Assembly (NCBI GenBank): GCA_902493585.1
Contig: CABUPZ010000031.1
Location: forward strand, 1 to 27,346
Direction: 5' to 3'
Source of the DNA: an uncultured Fusicatenibacter sp.
GTDB taxonomy: Bacteria > Bacillota > Clostridia > Lachnospirales > Lachnospiraceae
Length of the DNA stretch: 27,346 nucleotides
Shown here: one piece after another, positions 16,319 through 23,667 of the stretch
Layout of the letters: each line of letters starts with the position of its first letter
Numbering within the stretch: the stretch's first letter is position 1
Translations under genes and position numbers: made by a program
Notes under the pieces: generated by a model
Database searches by the model: none
Seen by the model: only the letters and a program-made list of their open reading frames with translations
Told to the model about the DNA's origin: nothing

Positions 16319-17209
16319 ATGGAACTAAAAAACATTCACACTTTTATCAAAGTAGCAGAATTTGAAAATTTTACCAAAGCGTCTGCGGCGCTTGGATACG
16401 CACAGTCCACGGTCACGATGCAGATCCAGCAGCTGGAAAACGAGCTTCACGCAAACCTGTTTGAACGCAACGGAAAACGAATCCGTCTGTCGGCAGCCGG
16501 ACGGGAATTTTTAAAGTACGCTTATCAGATTTCCAAATACGAAGCGATGGCGATTAACCATTTTCACCGGACTGAAGAACCAGAAGGCAACCTGAATATC
16601 GGCATCATGGAAACACTCTGTTCCTCAGAATACACAGACCTGTTTTATACGTTTCAGGAAAAATACCCGAAAATTTCTCTCCGGCTTGAGGTAGTCACAA
16701 CGCTGAAAGCCATGGAAGATCTCGACAAGGGGATCTTCGACGTGATTTTCCTGCTGGACAAAACGATCCTTCGTCCCAACTGGAAGACGGTTCGTACCTT
16801 TCCTTCCGATATTTCCTTCTTCTGTGCCCGTAGCCATCCTCTGGCAGGCCAAAAGAATGTCTCCCTGGAACGTCTGCTGCAGGAACGCTTTATTCTCACA
16901 GAAAAGGGCTGCAATTACCGGCAGGTATTCGAAAACGACCTGGCTGCCGCCGGACTTCATCTGGAATGCGTTATGGAGATCGGACACACTGCCTATATCA
17001 TCAACGCCGTTTCCCGGCTGCTCGGCATTGGCCTTCTGCCTGTGTTCACGCTGAAGGACGCGCTCTCCAGAGGAGAGATTTCCCTCATCGATGTGGACAG
17101 CTACCAGATCCAGCTTGCGATCCAGGTCATCTATAACACACAACGAAGGATTTCTCTCCCGCTTCAGGTATTCCTCAGTGAACTGGGCTATTCCTGTTTT
17201 CCGGAATAG
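16319..17209 (+). CDS. LysR-family transcriptional regulator
   Basis: This 296-aa protein has an N-terminal winged helix-turn-helix (residues 1-60; AQSTVTMQIQQLE is the recognition region) and a periplasmic-binding-like effector domain (about 90-290). The start is supported by AAAGGAAG upstream and by the typical opening MELKNIHTFIKVAEFENF. It is divergent from cyuA-opp, with a LysR-type box in the shared control region, so it is the likely regulator of that operon, perhaps responding to cysteine or a related metabolite. It ends 4 bp from the coaX stop (convergent), with no evident terminator between them. Confidence 0.92.
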   Translation: MELKNIHTFIKVAEFENFTKASAALGYAQSTVTMQIQQLENELHANLFERNGKRIRLSAAGREFLKYAYQISKYEAMAINHFHRTEEPEGNLNIGIMETLCSSEYTDLFYTFQEKYPKISLRLEVVTTLKAMEDLDKGIFDVIFLLDKTILRPNWKTVRTFPSDISFFCARSHPLAGQKNVSLERLLQERFILTEKGCNYRQVFENDLAAAGLHLECVMEIGHTAYIINAVSRLLGIGLLPVFTLKDALSRGEISLIDVDSYQIQLAIQVIYNTQRRISLPLQVFLSELGYSCFPE

Positions 17210-17213
17210 GAAC

Positions 17214-17978
17214 TTATCTGTTTTTTTCGTAAATGATCTGAAGTCCCTTCAGGAGCAGATTGTCATCCAGGATAATGTCTTTTTTGCAGTACGGAATGAT
17301 TACCTTTGCCAGCCCTCCGGTAGCCACCGTGGTGCATGGCTCGCCAAGTTCTTCCTCGATCCGGGTGATCAGACCGTCGATACAGGAGGCATTTCCATGG
17401 ATGATGCCGCTCTTCATACAGTCCAGGGTATTCGTTCCGATGATCTTCTTCGGAGCTTCCAGGCTGATCTGGGAAAGCTGTGCTGCGTTTGCCACCAGCG
17501 CATCCAGAGACGTGCGGACTCCCGGCAGGATCATGCCGCCGATGTAATTGCCCTTGCTGTTCAGCACGCACACCGTCGTTGCGGTTCCCATATCCACAAT
17601 AATCAGCGGAAGCGGATATTCCGCCATCGCCGCCACCGAATCAACAACCAGATCACTTCCGAGGCTTCCCGGATTATCCATGATGATATTGAGCCCGGTT
17701 TTCAGTCCGGGGCCCACAACCTTGACCGGCGCTTTGATCACTTTCTCCGCCGCTTTCCGGAACATTTCGGTGATCTGCGGAACTACGGAGGACAGAATAC
17801 CGCCCTCCAATTCCCCAGGATCCACACCGTAGATCTCCAGGACATTTTTCAGATGGATCGCGTATTCGAGCTCCGTCTTTCCCTTGTCAGTGGAAAGCCG
17901 TTCGATAAAACGCGTCCTTTTTCCCTCAATGCATCCAAGCACGATGTTTGTATTTCCTATATCAATCGCTAAGATCAT
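17214..17978 (-). CDS. coaX: Type III pantothenate kinase
   Basis: This 254-aa ASKHA-fold kinase phosphorylates pantothenate in the first step of CoA synthesis; type III enzymes need a monovalent cation and escape CoA feedback. Motifs: DIGNTNIVLG (5-14), the GSDLVVDSVAA segment (about 105-115) with the following IIVDMGTATT (about 126), IGGMILPGV and ATGGLAKVI near the C-terminus. Length is normal. Its ribosome site TAGGAG lies within the last codons of panT and the genes are two bases apart, so translation is coupled to the transporter gene. Confidence 0.95.
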   Translation of the reverse strand: MILAIDIGNTNIVLGCIEGKRTRFIERLSTDKGKTELEYAIHLKNVLEIYGVDPGELEGGILSSVVPQITEMFRKAAEKVIKAPVKVVGPGLKTGLNIIMDNPGSLGSDLVVDSVAAMAEYPLPLIIVDMGTATTVCVLNSKGNYIGGMILPGVRTSLDALVANAAQLSQISLEAPKKIIGTNTLDCMKSGIIHGNASCIDGLITRIEEELGEPCTTVATGGLAKVIIPYCKKDIILDDNLLLKGLQIIYEKNR

Positions 17979-17980
17979 GG

Positions 17981-18661
17981 TTACACTCCTATATTTGCAC
18001 GAACTTTTTCATCCATCAGCACCCTGCCAAGCAGCGCCAGCAGGATTCCCGCCACAATCGCCTCCGGGACTCCGTTGATCCCGATGATGGACAGAATAAA
18101 AAGGTATGCGGTATTTGCCGCTTCTCCGCTTGCCGCCGCGTACTGGTTTCCGAAAAACAGATAAATCAGATTCATGACCAAAAGCGTGTTGGTCAGCGCG
18201 CCGGATACGCCCGCCGCAGCCAGAGATACCATATCATTTGCCTTCGCCCGTTTTCTGATCTTCTGGAAGAAACGGTAAACATACCACGGAACCACTCCGG
18301 TCAGGATTCTCGGACCGAAACAGATCAGCAGGCTGGCTGCCCCGCCTTCAAACTCTCCCAGAGAATAAAAAGGGGAAAATACAAAAGAAGTCGCCGTCGG
18401 ATTCACCGTATTGTTGATCAGGCTGGTCAGCCCGAAAACAGCTCCCAGAATGGCTCCTTGGGATGGTCCCAGTATCAGTGAGCCCAGGATCACAGGAATG
18501 TGAATAATGGTCGCCCGTGTGAATCCCAATGGAATATAGCCCAGAAAAGGCGTGAATGCCATCAGAACGATGAGTGCGGAAAATAATGCCATCAGGGCGA
18601 GCTTTCTGGTAGAATTGCGTACTCCTGAGGCACGTCTTGCTGTGTTCGATTTTGTTGTCAT
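17981..18661 (-). CDS. panT: ECF transporter S component, probably pantothenate-specific PanT
   Basis: This 226-aa integral membrane protein has a basic N-terminus and about six helices. The opening TRKLALMALFSALIVLMAFTP carries the Ala-rich first helix by which ECF S components dock to EcfT. PLGFTRATIIHIPVILGSLILG and GAILGAVFGLTSLINN are typical of this S-component group. It lies between coaBC and coaX, so pantothenate is the most economical ligand; this is inferred from context. Energising EcfA and EcfT subunits are not in the window, as expected for group II ECF systems. AAGGAGG precedes the start. Confidence 0.85.
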   Translation of the reverse strand: MTTKSNTARRASGVRNSTRKLALMALFSALIVLMAFTPFLGYIPLGFTRATIIHIPVILGSLILGPSQGAILGAVFGLTSLINNTVNPTATSFVFSPFYSLGEFEGGAASLLICFGPRILTGVVPWYVYRFFQKIRKRAKANDMVSLAAAGVSGALTNTLLVMNLIYLFFGNQYAAASGEAANTAYLFILSIIGINGVPEAIVAGILLALLGRVLMDEKVRANIGV

Positions 18662-18677
18662 AATGTCCTCCTTGTTA

Positions 18678-18743
18678 CAGTTCCTCTGCCCACAGGCACT
18701 GCGTTTTCGTACGGTTCGCGAAGTAAATGCGCAGACCGGACTG
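18678..18743 (-). ncRNA. Candidate structured leader RNA (three-way junction) upstream of panT
   Basis: Three complementary helices nest cleanly here. P1 is CAGT+CC with GG+ACTG (18678-18684 with 18738-18743, one bulge). P2 is CTGCG/CGCAG (18699-18703 with 18730-18734), topped by TTCG/CGAA (18706-18709 with 18719-18722). P3 is TGCC/GGCA (18687-18690 with 18695-18698). P1 closes both other helices, and its 3' strand in the minus-strand RNA ends 6 nt before the AAGGAGG of panT. This would be an ideal geometry for ligand control of translation. I match it to no known riboswitch class. Confidence 0.4.
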
Positions 18744-18756
18744 AATGGCTATGGAT

Positions 18757-18821
18757 ACTGTACAATCTGATTGGTTTTCGGGTTTCCTCGGGAGAATACT
18801 ATCCGGGCTGTCCGGTACAGT
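18757..18821 (-). other. Second inverted repeat in the coaBC-panT gap
   Basis: ACTGTAC (18757-18763) and GTACAGT (18815-18821) are perfect 7-bp inverse copies enclosing 51 nt that contain several GGG and CCC runs. The two arms lie 5' of the candidate three-way junction in the RNA. Together the two structures fill much of the 201-nt gap between coaBC and panT, in which I see no convincing promoter. Confidence 0.35.
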
Positions 18822-18862
18822 TTTCCCCGACGATGCAATGGATTTCCGCTTTTGCGCGGCTT

Positions 18863-20068
18863 TTATCCATTTTGCTGGATACGACTCAAAATTTTATCCA
18901 GAATCTTCTGTGCCACCTCTTCCTTGCTCATCACCGGAAGTTCCTCTGTCTCATCCTCAGTCAGGATTGTCACGACATTGGTATCCGTTCCAAAGCCCGC
19001 GCCCGCAGTCTTCAGATTGTTTGCAACGATCATATCCAGATTCTTCTTTTCCAGCTTTCTTCTGGAGTTTTCCAGCATATTCTCCGTTTCCATGGAAAAG
19101 CCGCACAGGAACTGTTCCTCCCTTTTGTGTTCGCCCAGATATTTCAGGATATCGTCTGTGCGTTCCATCGGGATTTCCAGTTTGCCGTCCGATTTCTTGA
19201 CTTTCTCACTACTCACATGCACCGGACGGTAATCCGCAACAGCAGCCGCCTTGATGATAATGTCCTGCTCCGGAGCATATTCCCGGACAGTCTCGAACAT
19301 CTCCCGCGCTGTCGTCACATCCAGCTTTCGCACAAACAGCGGCGCCTGAAGCTCCACAGGACCGGAGACCAGAGTCACTTCCGCCCCACGCATGGCTGCA
19401 ATCTTCGCCAGGGCGTATCCCATCTTGCCGGTAGAATGATTGGTCAGGAAGCGTACCGGATCCAGAGATTCCCGGGTCGGCCCCGCCGTGACCAGGATCT
19501 TCTTTCCGGACAGATCTTTTTCCAGGGCGATCTTCTGAAGCACATACTCCAGAAGCACCGAAGGCTCCGGCATCTTTCCGGAACCGGTATCGCCGCACGC
19601 AAGATAGCCAACCGCCGGCTGAATGATCTCAAATCCATGTGCCTCCAGCTTTTTCATGTTTTCCTGCACGATGGAATTTCCGAACATCCGGGTGTTCATC
19701 GCCGGAGCGATCAGCTTTGGACAGGTCGTACATGCCAGAACGGTCGTGGTCAGCATATCGTCCGCGATGCCGTTTGCCATCTTTCCGATGACATTGGCGC
19801 TTGCCGGTGCAATCAGCACCAGATCCGCTTTTTTGGCAAGGGAAACGTGTTCCACCTGGAACTCAAAATTCCGGTCAAAGGTATCCACCAGACATTTCCT
19901 TCCGGTAAGCGTCTCAAAAGTGATCGGATGGATAAAGTTCGTCGCATTTTGGGTCATGATCACATGTACCTCGGCTCCCTGTTTCACCAGCATGCTCGCA
20001 AGGGATGCGGATTTGTACGCCGCTATACTTCCCGTCACTCCAAGAATCACTGTTTTTCCTTTTAACAT
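18863..20068 (-). CDS. coaBC: Bifunctional phosphopantothenoylcysteine decarboxylase / phosphopantothenate-cysteine ligase
   Basis: This 401-aa fusion performs two CoA steps: CTP-dependent ligation of cysteine to 4'-phosphopantothenate (CoaB) and FMN-dependent decarboxylation (CoaC). CoaC hallmarks are GSIAAYKSA (about 10), PASANVIGKMANG, PAMNTRMF and the active-site cysteine in YLACGDTGSGKMPEP (about 155-169). CoaB begins near ILVTAGPTRESLDPVRF and contains NHSTGKMGYALA and KAAAVADYRP. The start at 20068 is chosen because GGTGAGG lies 8 nt upstream; longer in-frame starts cover the promoter. It heads the coaBC-panT-coaX unit. Confidence 0.96.
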   Translation of the reverse strand: MLKGKTVILGVTGSIAAYKSASLASMLVKQGAEVHVIMTQNATNFIHPITFETLTGRKCLVDTFDRNFEFQVEHVSLAKKADLVLIAPASANVIGKMANGIADDMLTTTVLACTTCPKLIAPAMNTRMFGNSIVQENMKKLEAHGFEIIQPAVGYLACGDTGSGKMPEPSVLLEYVLQKIALEKDLSGKKILVTAGPTRESLDPVRFLTNHSTGKMGYALAKIAAMRGAEVTLVSGPVELQAPLFVRKLDVTTAREMFETVREYAPEQDIIIKAAAVADYRPVHVSSEKVKKSDGKLEIPMERTDDILKYLGEHKREEQFLCGFSMETENMLENSRRKLEKKNLDMIVANNLKTAGAGFGTDTNVVTILTEDETEELPVMSKEEVAQKILDKILSRIQQNG

Positions 20069-20105
20069 GGCAGATACCTCACCTTTCTTCGCCGTATTCG
20101 CATTT

Positions 20106-20134
20106 ATTATACACGTGGTTTGCCCTGAACACAA
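20106..20134 (-). promoter_or_regulatory. Promoter of coaBC
   Basis: On the minus strand TTGTGT (20129-20134) and a perfect TATAAT (20106-20111) are 17 bp apart. They lie about 40 bp upstream of the coaBC start and supply the only convincing promoter seen for the CoA module. Confidence 0.65.
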
Positions 20135-20160
20135 GGATGTACGCAAGAAAATACATACTG

Positions 20161-20187
20161 GAGTGTGTTTGAAAATTCATTCCTGCA
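20161..20187. repeat. 27-bp dispersed repeat, copy 1
   Basis: The 27-bp stretch beginning GAGTGTGTTTGAAAATTCAT is present again at 25393-25419 in the same orientation, with 26 of 27 bases identical. Similarity stops abruptly at both ends. Its sharp outer edge is reminiscent of an insertion-sequence end or a small mobile repeat; the family is not identified. Confidence 0.6.
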
Positions 20188-20229
20188 CTCCGGGATGTGG
20201 AAAAAGCGGACAGGCGGGTAAAATTTTTC

Positions 20230-20260
20230 TTGACTTGGAGTGTACTTCAGGGTTTATAAC
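20230..20260 (+). promoter_or_regulatory. MerR-type promoter (19-bp spacer with dyad) of the DUF362 gene
   Basis: TTGACT (20230-20235) and TATAAC (20255-20260) are separated by 19 bp, two more than optimal. The spacer region contains the dyad CTTGGAGT-GT-ACTTCAGG (20234-20251, two mismatches between arms). An overlong spacer with an internal dyad is the diagnostic architecture of promoters activated by MerR-family proteins, which untwist the DNA. No merR gene is in the window. Confidence 0.7.
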
Positions 20261-20311
20261 ATTATTAAGAGATTCTTCAGCAATAGGATTTTTTAACAAG
20301 GAGGTTTGGAG

Positions 20312-21202
20312 ATGAAGTCTAAAGTTTATTTTTCCAGAGAAATCACACCGGAAAAGGTGGTAGAACTTTATCGGGCTCTTGGTGTGAATTTGTCCGGCAA
20401 AGTAGCGGTAAAGGTTCATTCGGGTGAGAAGGGAAATCAGAATTTCCTGCGTCCGGAGTTCTGGAAGCCGATGGTGGATGAGGTGCACGGCACGATCGTG
20501 GAGTGCAACACTGCTTACGGCGATGCCACAACAGGTGTGCGTGATCATACGGAATCTCATCTGAAGCTGATCGAGGAGCATGGATGGAGCAAATATTTCG
20601 ATGTGGATCTGATGGACGCGGAAGGTCCTGATGTTGTATGGCAGATTCCAAACGGAAAAGTTCTGAAAGAGAATCATCTTGGCAAAAATATCGTTAACTA
20701 TAATTCCATGCTTGTGCTGGCGCATTTCAAAGGACATCCTATGGGAGGTTACGGCGGAGCGCTGAAACAGCTTTCCATCGGCTGTGCTTCCAGCAAGGGA
20801 AAAGCCCTGATCCATTCCGCAGGCAAGACCGACGACCGTTTTGAAACCTGGCAGCAGCATGCAAGCAGCACTGAATTTCCGGAGGCGATGGCTGACTCGG
20901 CATTCAGCGTGGCAGAACACTTTAAAGGAAACATCGCGTATATTAACGTAATGAAAAACCTCTCCGTAGACTGTGACTGCTGCGCGGTGGCAGAGGATCC
21001 ATGTATGAAAGACATCGGAATTCTGGCTTCTCTGGATCCTGTAGCGATCGATCAGGCATGTATCGACCTTGTTGTCAACTCTGACGATCCGGGCAAAGAG
21101 CATTTTATGGAGCGTGTAAACAGCCGCAACGGTATTCATACCATTGAGGCTGCCGCAGATCTTGGCTTTGGCTCCCGTGAATATGAGCTGATCGAACTTT
21201 AA
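20312..21202 (+). CDS. DUF362 domain-containing protein
   Basis: This 296-aa protein shows DUF362 family landmarks: GVNLSGKVAVKVHSGEKGN, the central LAHFKGHPMGGYGGALKQLS and the late DPVAIDQACIDLV. The family's biochemical role is unsettled. No C-terminal ferredoxin domain is present, unlike many DUF362 proteins, but a cysteine patch (CDCCAVAEDPC, about 227-237) could bind metal or a cluster. The ATG at 20312 is preferred over a TTG at 20306, because AAGGAGG is placed 7 nt before it. It is a single gene on the plus strand between two minus-strand units, with a MerR-type promoter in front and a 19-bp-stem terminator behind. Confidence 0.85.
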   Translation: MKSKVYFSREITPEKVVELYRALGVNLSGKVAVKVHSGEKGNQNFLRPEFWKPMVDEVHGTIVECNTAYGDATTGVRDHTESHLKLIEEHGWSKYFDVDLMDAEGPDVVWQIPNGKVLKENHLGKNIVNYNSMLVLAHFKGHPMGGYGGALKQLSIGCASSKGKALIHSAGKTDDRFETWQQHASSTEFPEAMADSAFSVAEHFKGNIAYINVMKNLSVDCDCCAVAEDPCMKDIGILASLDPVAIDQACIDLVVNSDDPGKEHFMERVNSRNGIHTIEAAADLGFGSREYELIEL

Positions 21203-21250
21203 AACAGCAATTCCGCAGGAAGAAGTTTCCGAATAAGGTTTGAAAATAAG

Positions 21251-21316
21251 AAAAGAAGAGGATTCCGTGAAATCCCCAGGTTCTTTGAACCGATTCCCAC
21301 GGAATCCTCTTCTTTT
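21251..21316. terminator. Bidirectional terminator between DUF362 and beta-glucuronidase genes
   Basis: Arms AAAAGAAGAGGATTCCGTG (21251-21269) and 21298-21316 are perfectly complementary over 19 bp, with an internal GGTTC/GAACC mini-hairpin. Plus-strand Ts continue to 21318. It serves two convergent genes, 49 nt after DUF362 and 65 nt beyond the glucuronidase stop. Confidence 0.93.
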
Positions 21317-21380
21317 TTATCCATATCTGATACAAGATGCTTTTTTAAAGTCACCCCACCAGAGCCGTCACAAATACGCC

Positions 21381-23195
21381 TTATCCCTTGTAATCCACCG
21401 GCAGGTTTTCCCATCTGTTTTTAAAATAATATGCCGCAGCCTTTGGCTGTCTCTGCCGGGTGAAAATTCCCTTTTTGTTTCCATTGACGCGCATAATTCC
21501 TTCCACAGTCTGGAAATCTGCGAAATTCCATACCTGCTCGCCCTTGATACAGTCGTAGGAATCGAATACCCGTTCATAAATTTTCAGGTATTCCAGCTCA
21601 TACTCCGCACTCCACTGCACACTCGGAAGCTTATATTCACCCTGCAGATTGTCGCATCCATATTCGGTGAAAACGAATGGGCAGTCCAAGCCTTTGGCAA
21701 GCCACGCATCCAATTCCGCGCGGAATGCCTCCTCCGCATCCTGCATCTCATAACCGCCCAGCAAATACCAGCCATAATACCGGTTAAAGCACAGGAAATC
21801 ACAGAACTGGTAGCAAGTACATTTTTCCGGTGACGAATTCAGTTCCATCGCGAAAGTCCTCGGCCGCTTCTGCACATCCAGCTCTCTTGCCTTTGCGAAA
21901 ATATCGGCAAAGTAAGGAACTGCACTTTCACTCATGGTATCCGGTTCATTGAACAGGCTCCACGCAATAACACAGGCATGATTCTTGTCTCTTCGGATCA
22001 GATCCTCCAGCATTGCCAGATGATTTTTCTTCAGCTCCGGCACCGTCGGCCGCTCGAAAAAATTGGTGGATTTTCCGCTGACCGCATCTACAAAATTGAC
22101 AAGACTCTCGAAAAATCCGACCGCCGGAACCTCGTCGATCACCAGGAATCCCTCCCGATCTGCCATCTGGTAAATTTCCTCGCTGTACGGATAATGGGAC
22201 GTTCGGAAAGAGTTGGCTCCGATCCATTTCATCAGTTCAAAATCACGTTTGATCACTCCCGGATTGTAGCCGCGTCCGACAATGTCACTGTCCTCATGCT
22301 TTCCAAATCCTTTCAGGTATACCGGATGACCATTGAGTATGAAACTGTTCCCCTGGATCTCAAAGGTACGGATTCCAATTTCTTCCTCATATTCGTCGAT
22401 CACCGCGTCGCCATCCATAATCTTCAGCACAAAACGGTACAGATAAGCGTCGCGAACCTCCCAGAGACGGGCATCCGGAATTGTGATCGTTCCCGTCTTT
22501 CCTTCTGCTTTTGCCACAAAACTGCCGTTCTCATCGAAAACTTCCACGGTAACTGGACGGTCCCCGGTTGTCTCCATCTGATAATCCACATAAGCGGTTG
22601 TGCCATCCAGACGGTGATTCACCGTAAAATCTTCGATATACTCTTTCGGCAGAGCCACCAGCTTCACCGGCCGCTGAATTCCCGCGTAGTTGAAGAAATC
22701 AAAAAACGGACGGATCATCTTTTTCCCCGATTTCAGCGTCTGGGTGATTCCTGCCGGCAGAGAGGTAAAGCTCAGTTCATTGTTTCCCTTCACCACCACC
22801 AGATTTTTTTCATTCCAGCGGACCACATCATCGATTCTCGCGGAAAACGGAAGAAATCCACCCTCATGAGAAATGACCTCCTGTCCATTCACATAAACCG
22901 TGCCTCTGTGCGTCAGCGCCGCAAACCGAAGATCCACATGCATTTCCCTCCACTCACCGGGCACAAACACTTCCGTCTCATACCAGAAATCTCCGGCAAA
23001 CTCACGGATGTCCTTATCCGTATAGAAATCATTGAAGCTGGCAGGAACTGGAATTTTTTCCGTTCCGGGAATACCGTCTTTCCATCCTTCCTGGTCTCCT
23101 TTTCCATCCCAGTCCAGACAAAATTTCCACATTCCGCCAAGATCTGTGACACGGCGCGCCGCAGAAGCGCGGGGATAAAGCATTGACTGTTTCAT
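21381..23195 (-). CDS. Beta-glucuronidase, glycoside hydrolase family 2
   Basis: This 604-aa cytoplasmic enzyme cleaves glucuronides to glucuronate plus aglycone. The three GH2 domains are present: jelly-roll (about 1-180), immunoglobulin-like (180-280) and TIM barrel (280-600). Catalytic residues are acid/base Glu417 in SLFNEPDT and nucleophile Glu511 in FVFTEYGCD. Asn573-x-Lys575 in GNKKGIFTRQRQPKAAAYYF is the N-x-K glucuronate-carboxylate signature that separates glucuronidases from beta-galactosidases. The segment after GFFESL (about 361-390) matches E. coli GUS in length and position, so it looks like a Loop-1 type. GGAGGAAGG precedes the start. It lies 40 nt downstream of a cysteine-rich ORF. 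Confidence 0.94.
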   Translation of the reverse strand: MKQSMLYPRASAARRVTDLGGMWKFCLDWDGKGDQEGWKDGIPGTEKIPVPASFNDFYTDKDIREFAGDFWYETEVFVPGEWREMHVDLRFAALTHRGTVYVNGQEVISHEGGFLPFSARIDDVVRWNEKNLVVVKGNNELSFTSLPAGITQTLKSGKKMIRPFFDFFNYAGIQRPVKLVALPKEYIEDFTVNHRLDGTTAYVDYQMETTGDRPVTVEVFDENGSFVAKAEGKTGTITIPDARLWEVRDAYLYRFVLKIMDGDAVIDEYEEEIGIRTFEIQGNSFILNGHPVYLKGFGKHEDSDIVGRGYNPGVIKRDFELMKWIGANSFRTSHYPYSEEIYQMADREGFLVIDEVPAVGFFESLVNFVDAVSGKSTNFFERPTVPELKKNHLAMLEDLIRRDKNHACVIAWSLFNEPDTMSESAVPYFADIFAKARELDVQKRPRTFAMELNSSPEKCTCYQFCDFLCFNRYYGWYLLGGYEMQDAEEAFRAELDAWLAKGLDCPFVFTEYGCDNLQGEYKLPSVQWSAEYELEYLKIYERVFDSYDCIKGEQVWNFADFQTVEGIMRVNGNKKGIFTRQRQPKAAAYYFKNRWENLPVDYKG

Positions 23196-23235
23196 TTGTA
23201 CCTTCCTCCTTTTTCATCCATAACATTTTTTGTAT

Positions 23236-23667
23236 TTACCAGCTGCACTTTCCACAATTGGTGCAAGGGATGCAGCTTTTTTTCTCCAATTTCGCTCTCC
23301 AGTCCAGGATTTCCACCGAAGACGCATCCTTTTCAGAGACGATCCACTGCTGTCCTCTTACCCGGAACACAACTCTCCCGTCTGTGAACTCCAGTTCCAC
23401 GGGATAAATGCAAATCTGCTCCGGATGCATGCAGCTCTGATAAACAATTGGAGCAATTTCCTGAACAGGATCAGCGGCAGTCTCCGGCACCTCGCAGGAA
23501 GCACTCGGCACATCGTGCAGCCGGAACCTGTGGGATGCTGTCACGATCCGTCGAATCTGACCATTTTCTTCTGCAATGCCCGGTTCCGGATCGCAGGGAT
23601 ACGGAAGATTGCGGCTGATTTTTACTGTTCTGATAACGGTTTTACATAACTCCGCGTTTTTTATCAC
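23236..23667 (-). CDS. Cysteine-rich protein of unknown function, translationally coupled to the upstream reductase
   Basis: This is a 143-aa protein if read from GTG at 23667. This start is chosen because the GTG overlaps the TGA of the preceding gene (GTGA), and GGAG lies just before it. An in-frame start at 23739 would overlap that gene by 76 nt. No signal peptide or membrane helix is seen. Eight cysteines include QSCMHPEQIC and a C-terminal cluster SCIPCTNCGKCSW, which suggests zinc or iron-sulfur binding. I do not recognise a family. Genes around it encode an RmlD-like reductase and beta-glucuronidase in the same direction. Confidence 0.7.
   Translation of the reverse strand: MIKNAELCKTVIRTVKISRNLPYPCDPEPGIAEENGQIRRIVTASHRFRLHDVPSASCEVPETAADPVQEIAPIVYQSCMHPEQICIYPVELEFTDGRVVFRVRGQQWIVSEKDASSVEILDWRAKLEKKSCIPCTNCGKCSW

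Noticed and set aside
20177..21139. 320-codon minus-strand frame
   Set aside because: Antisense to the DUF362 gene, which has a perfect ribosome site, a promoter and family motifs.
21978..23186. 402-codon plus-strand frame
   Set aside because: Antisense to the beta-glucuronidase gene.
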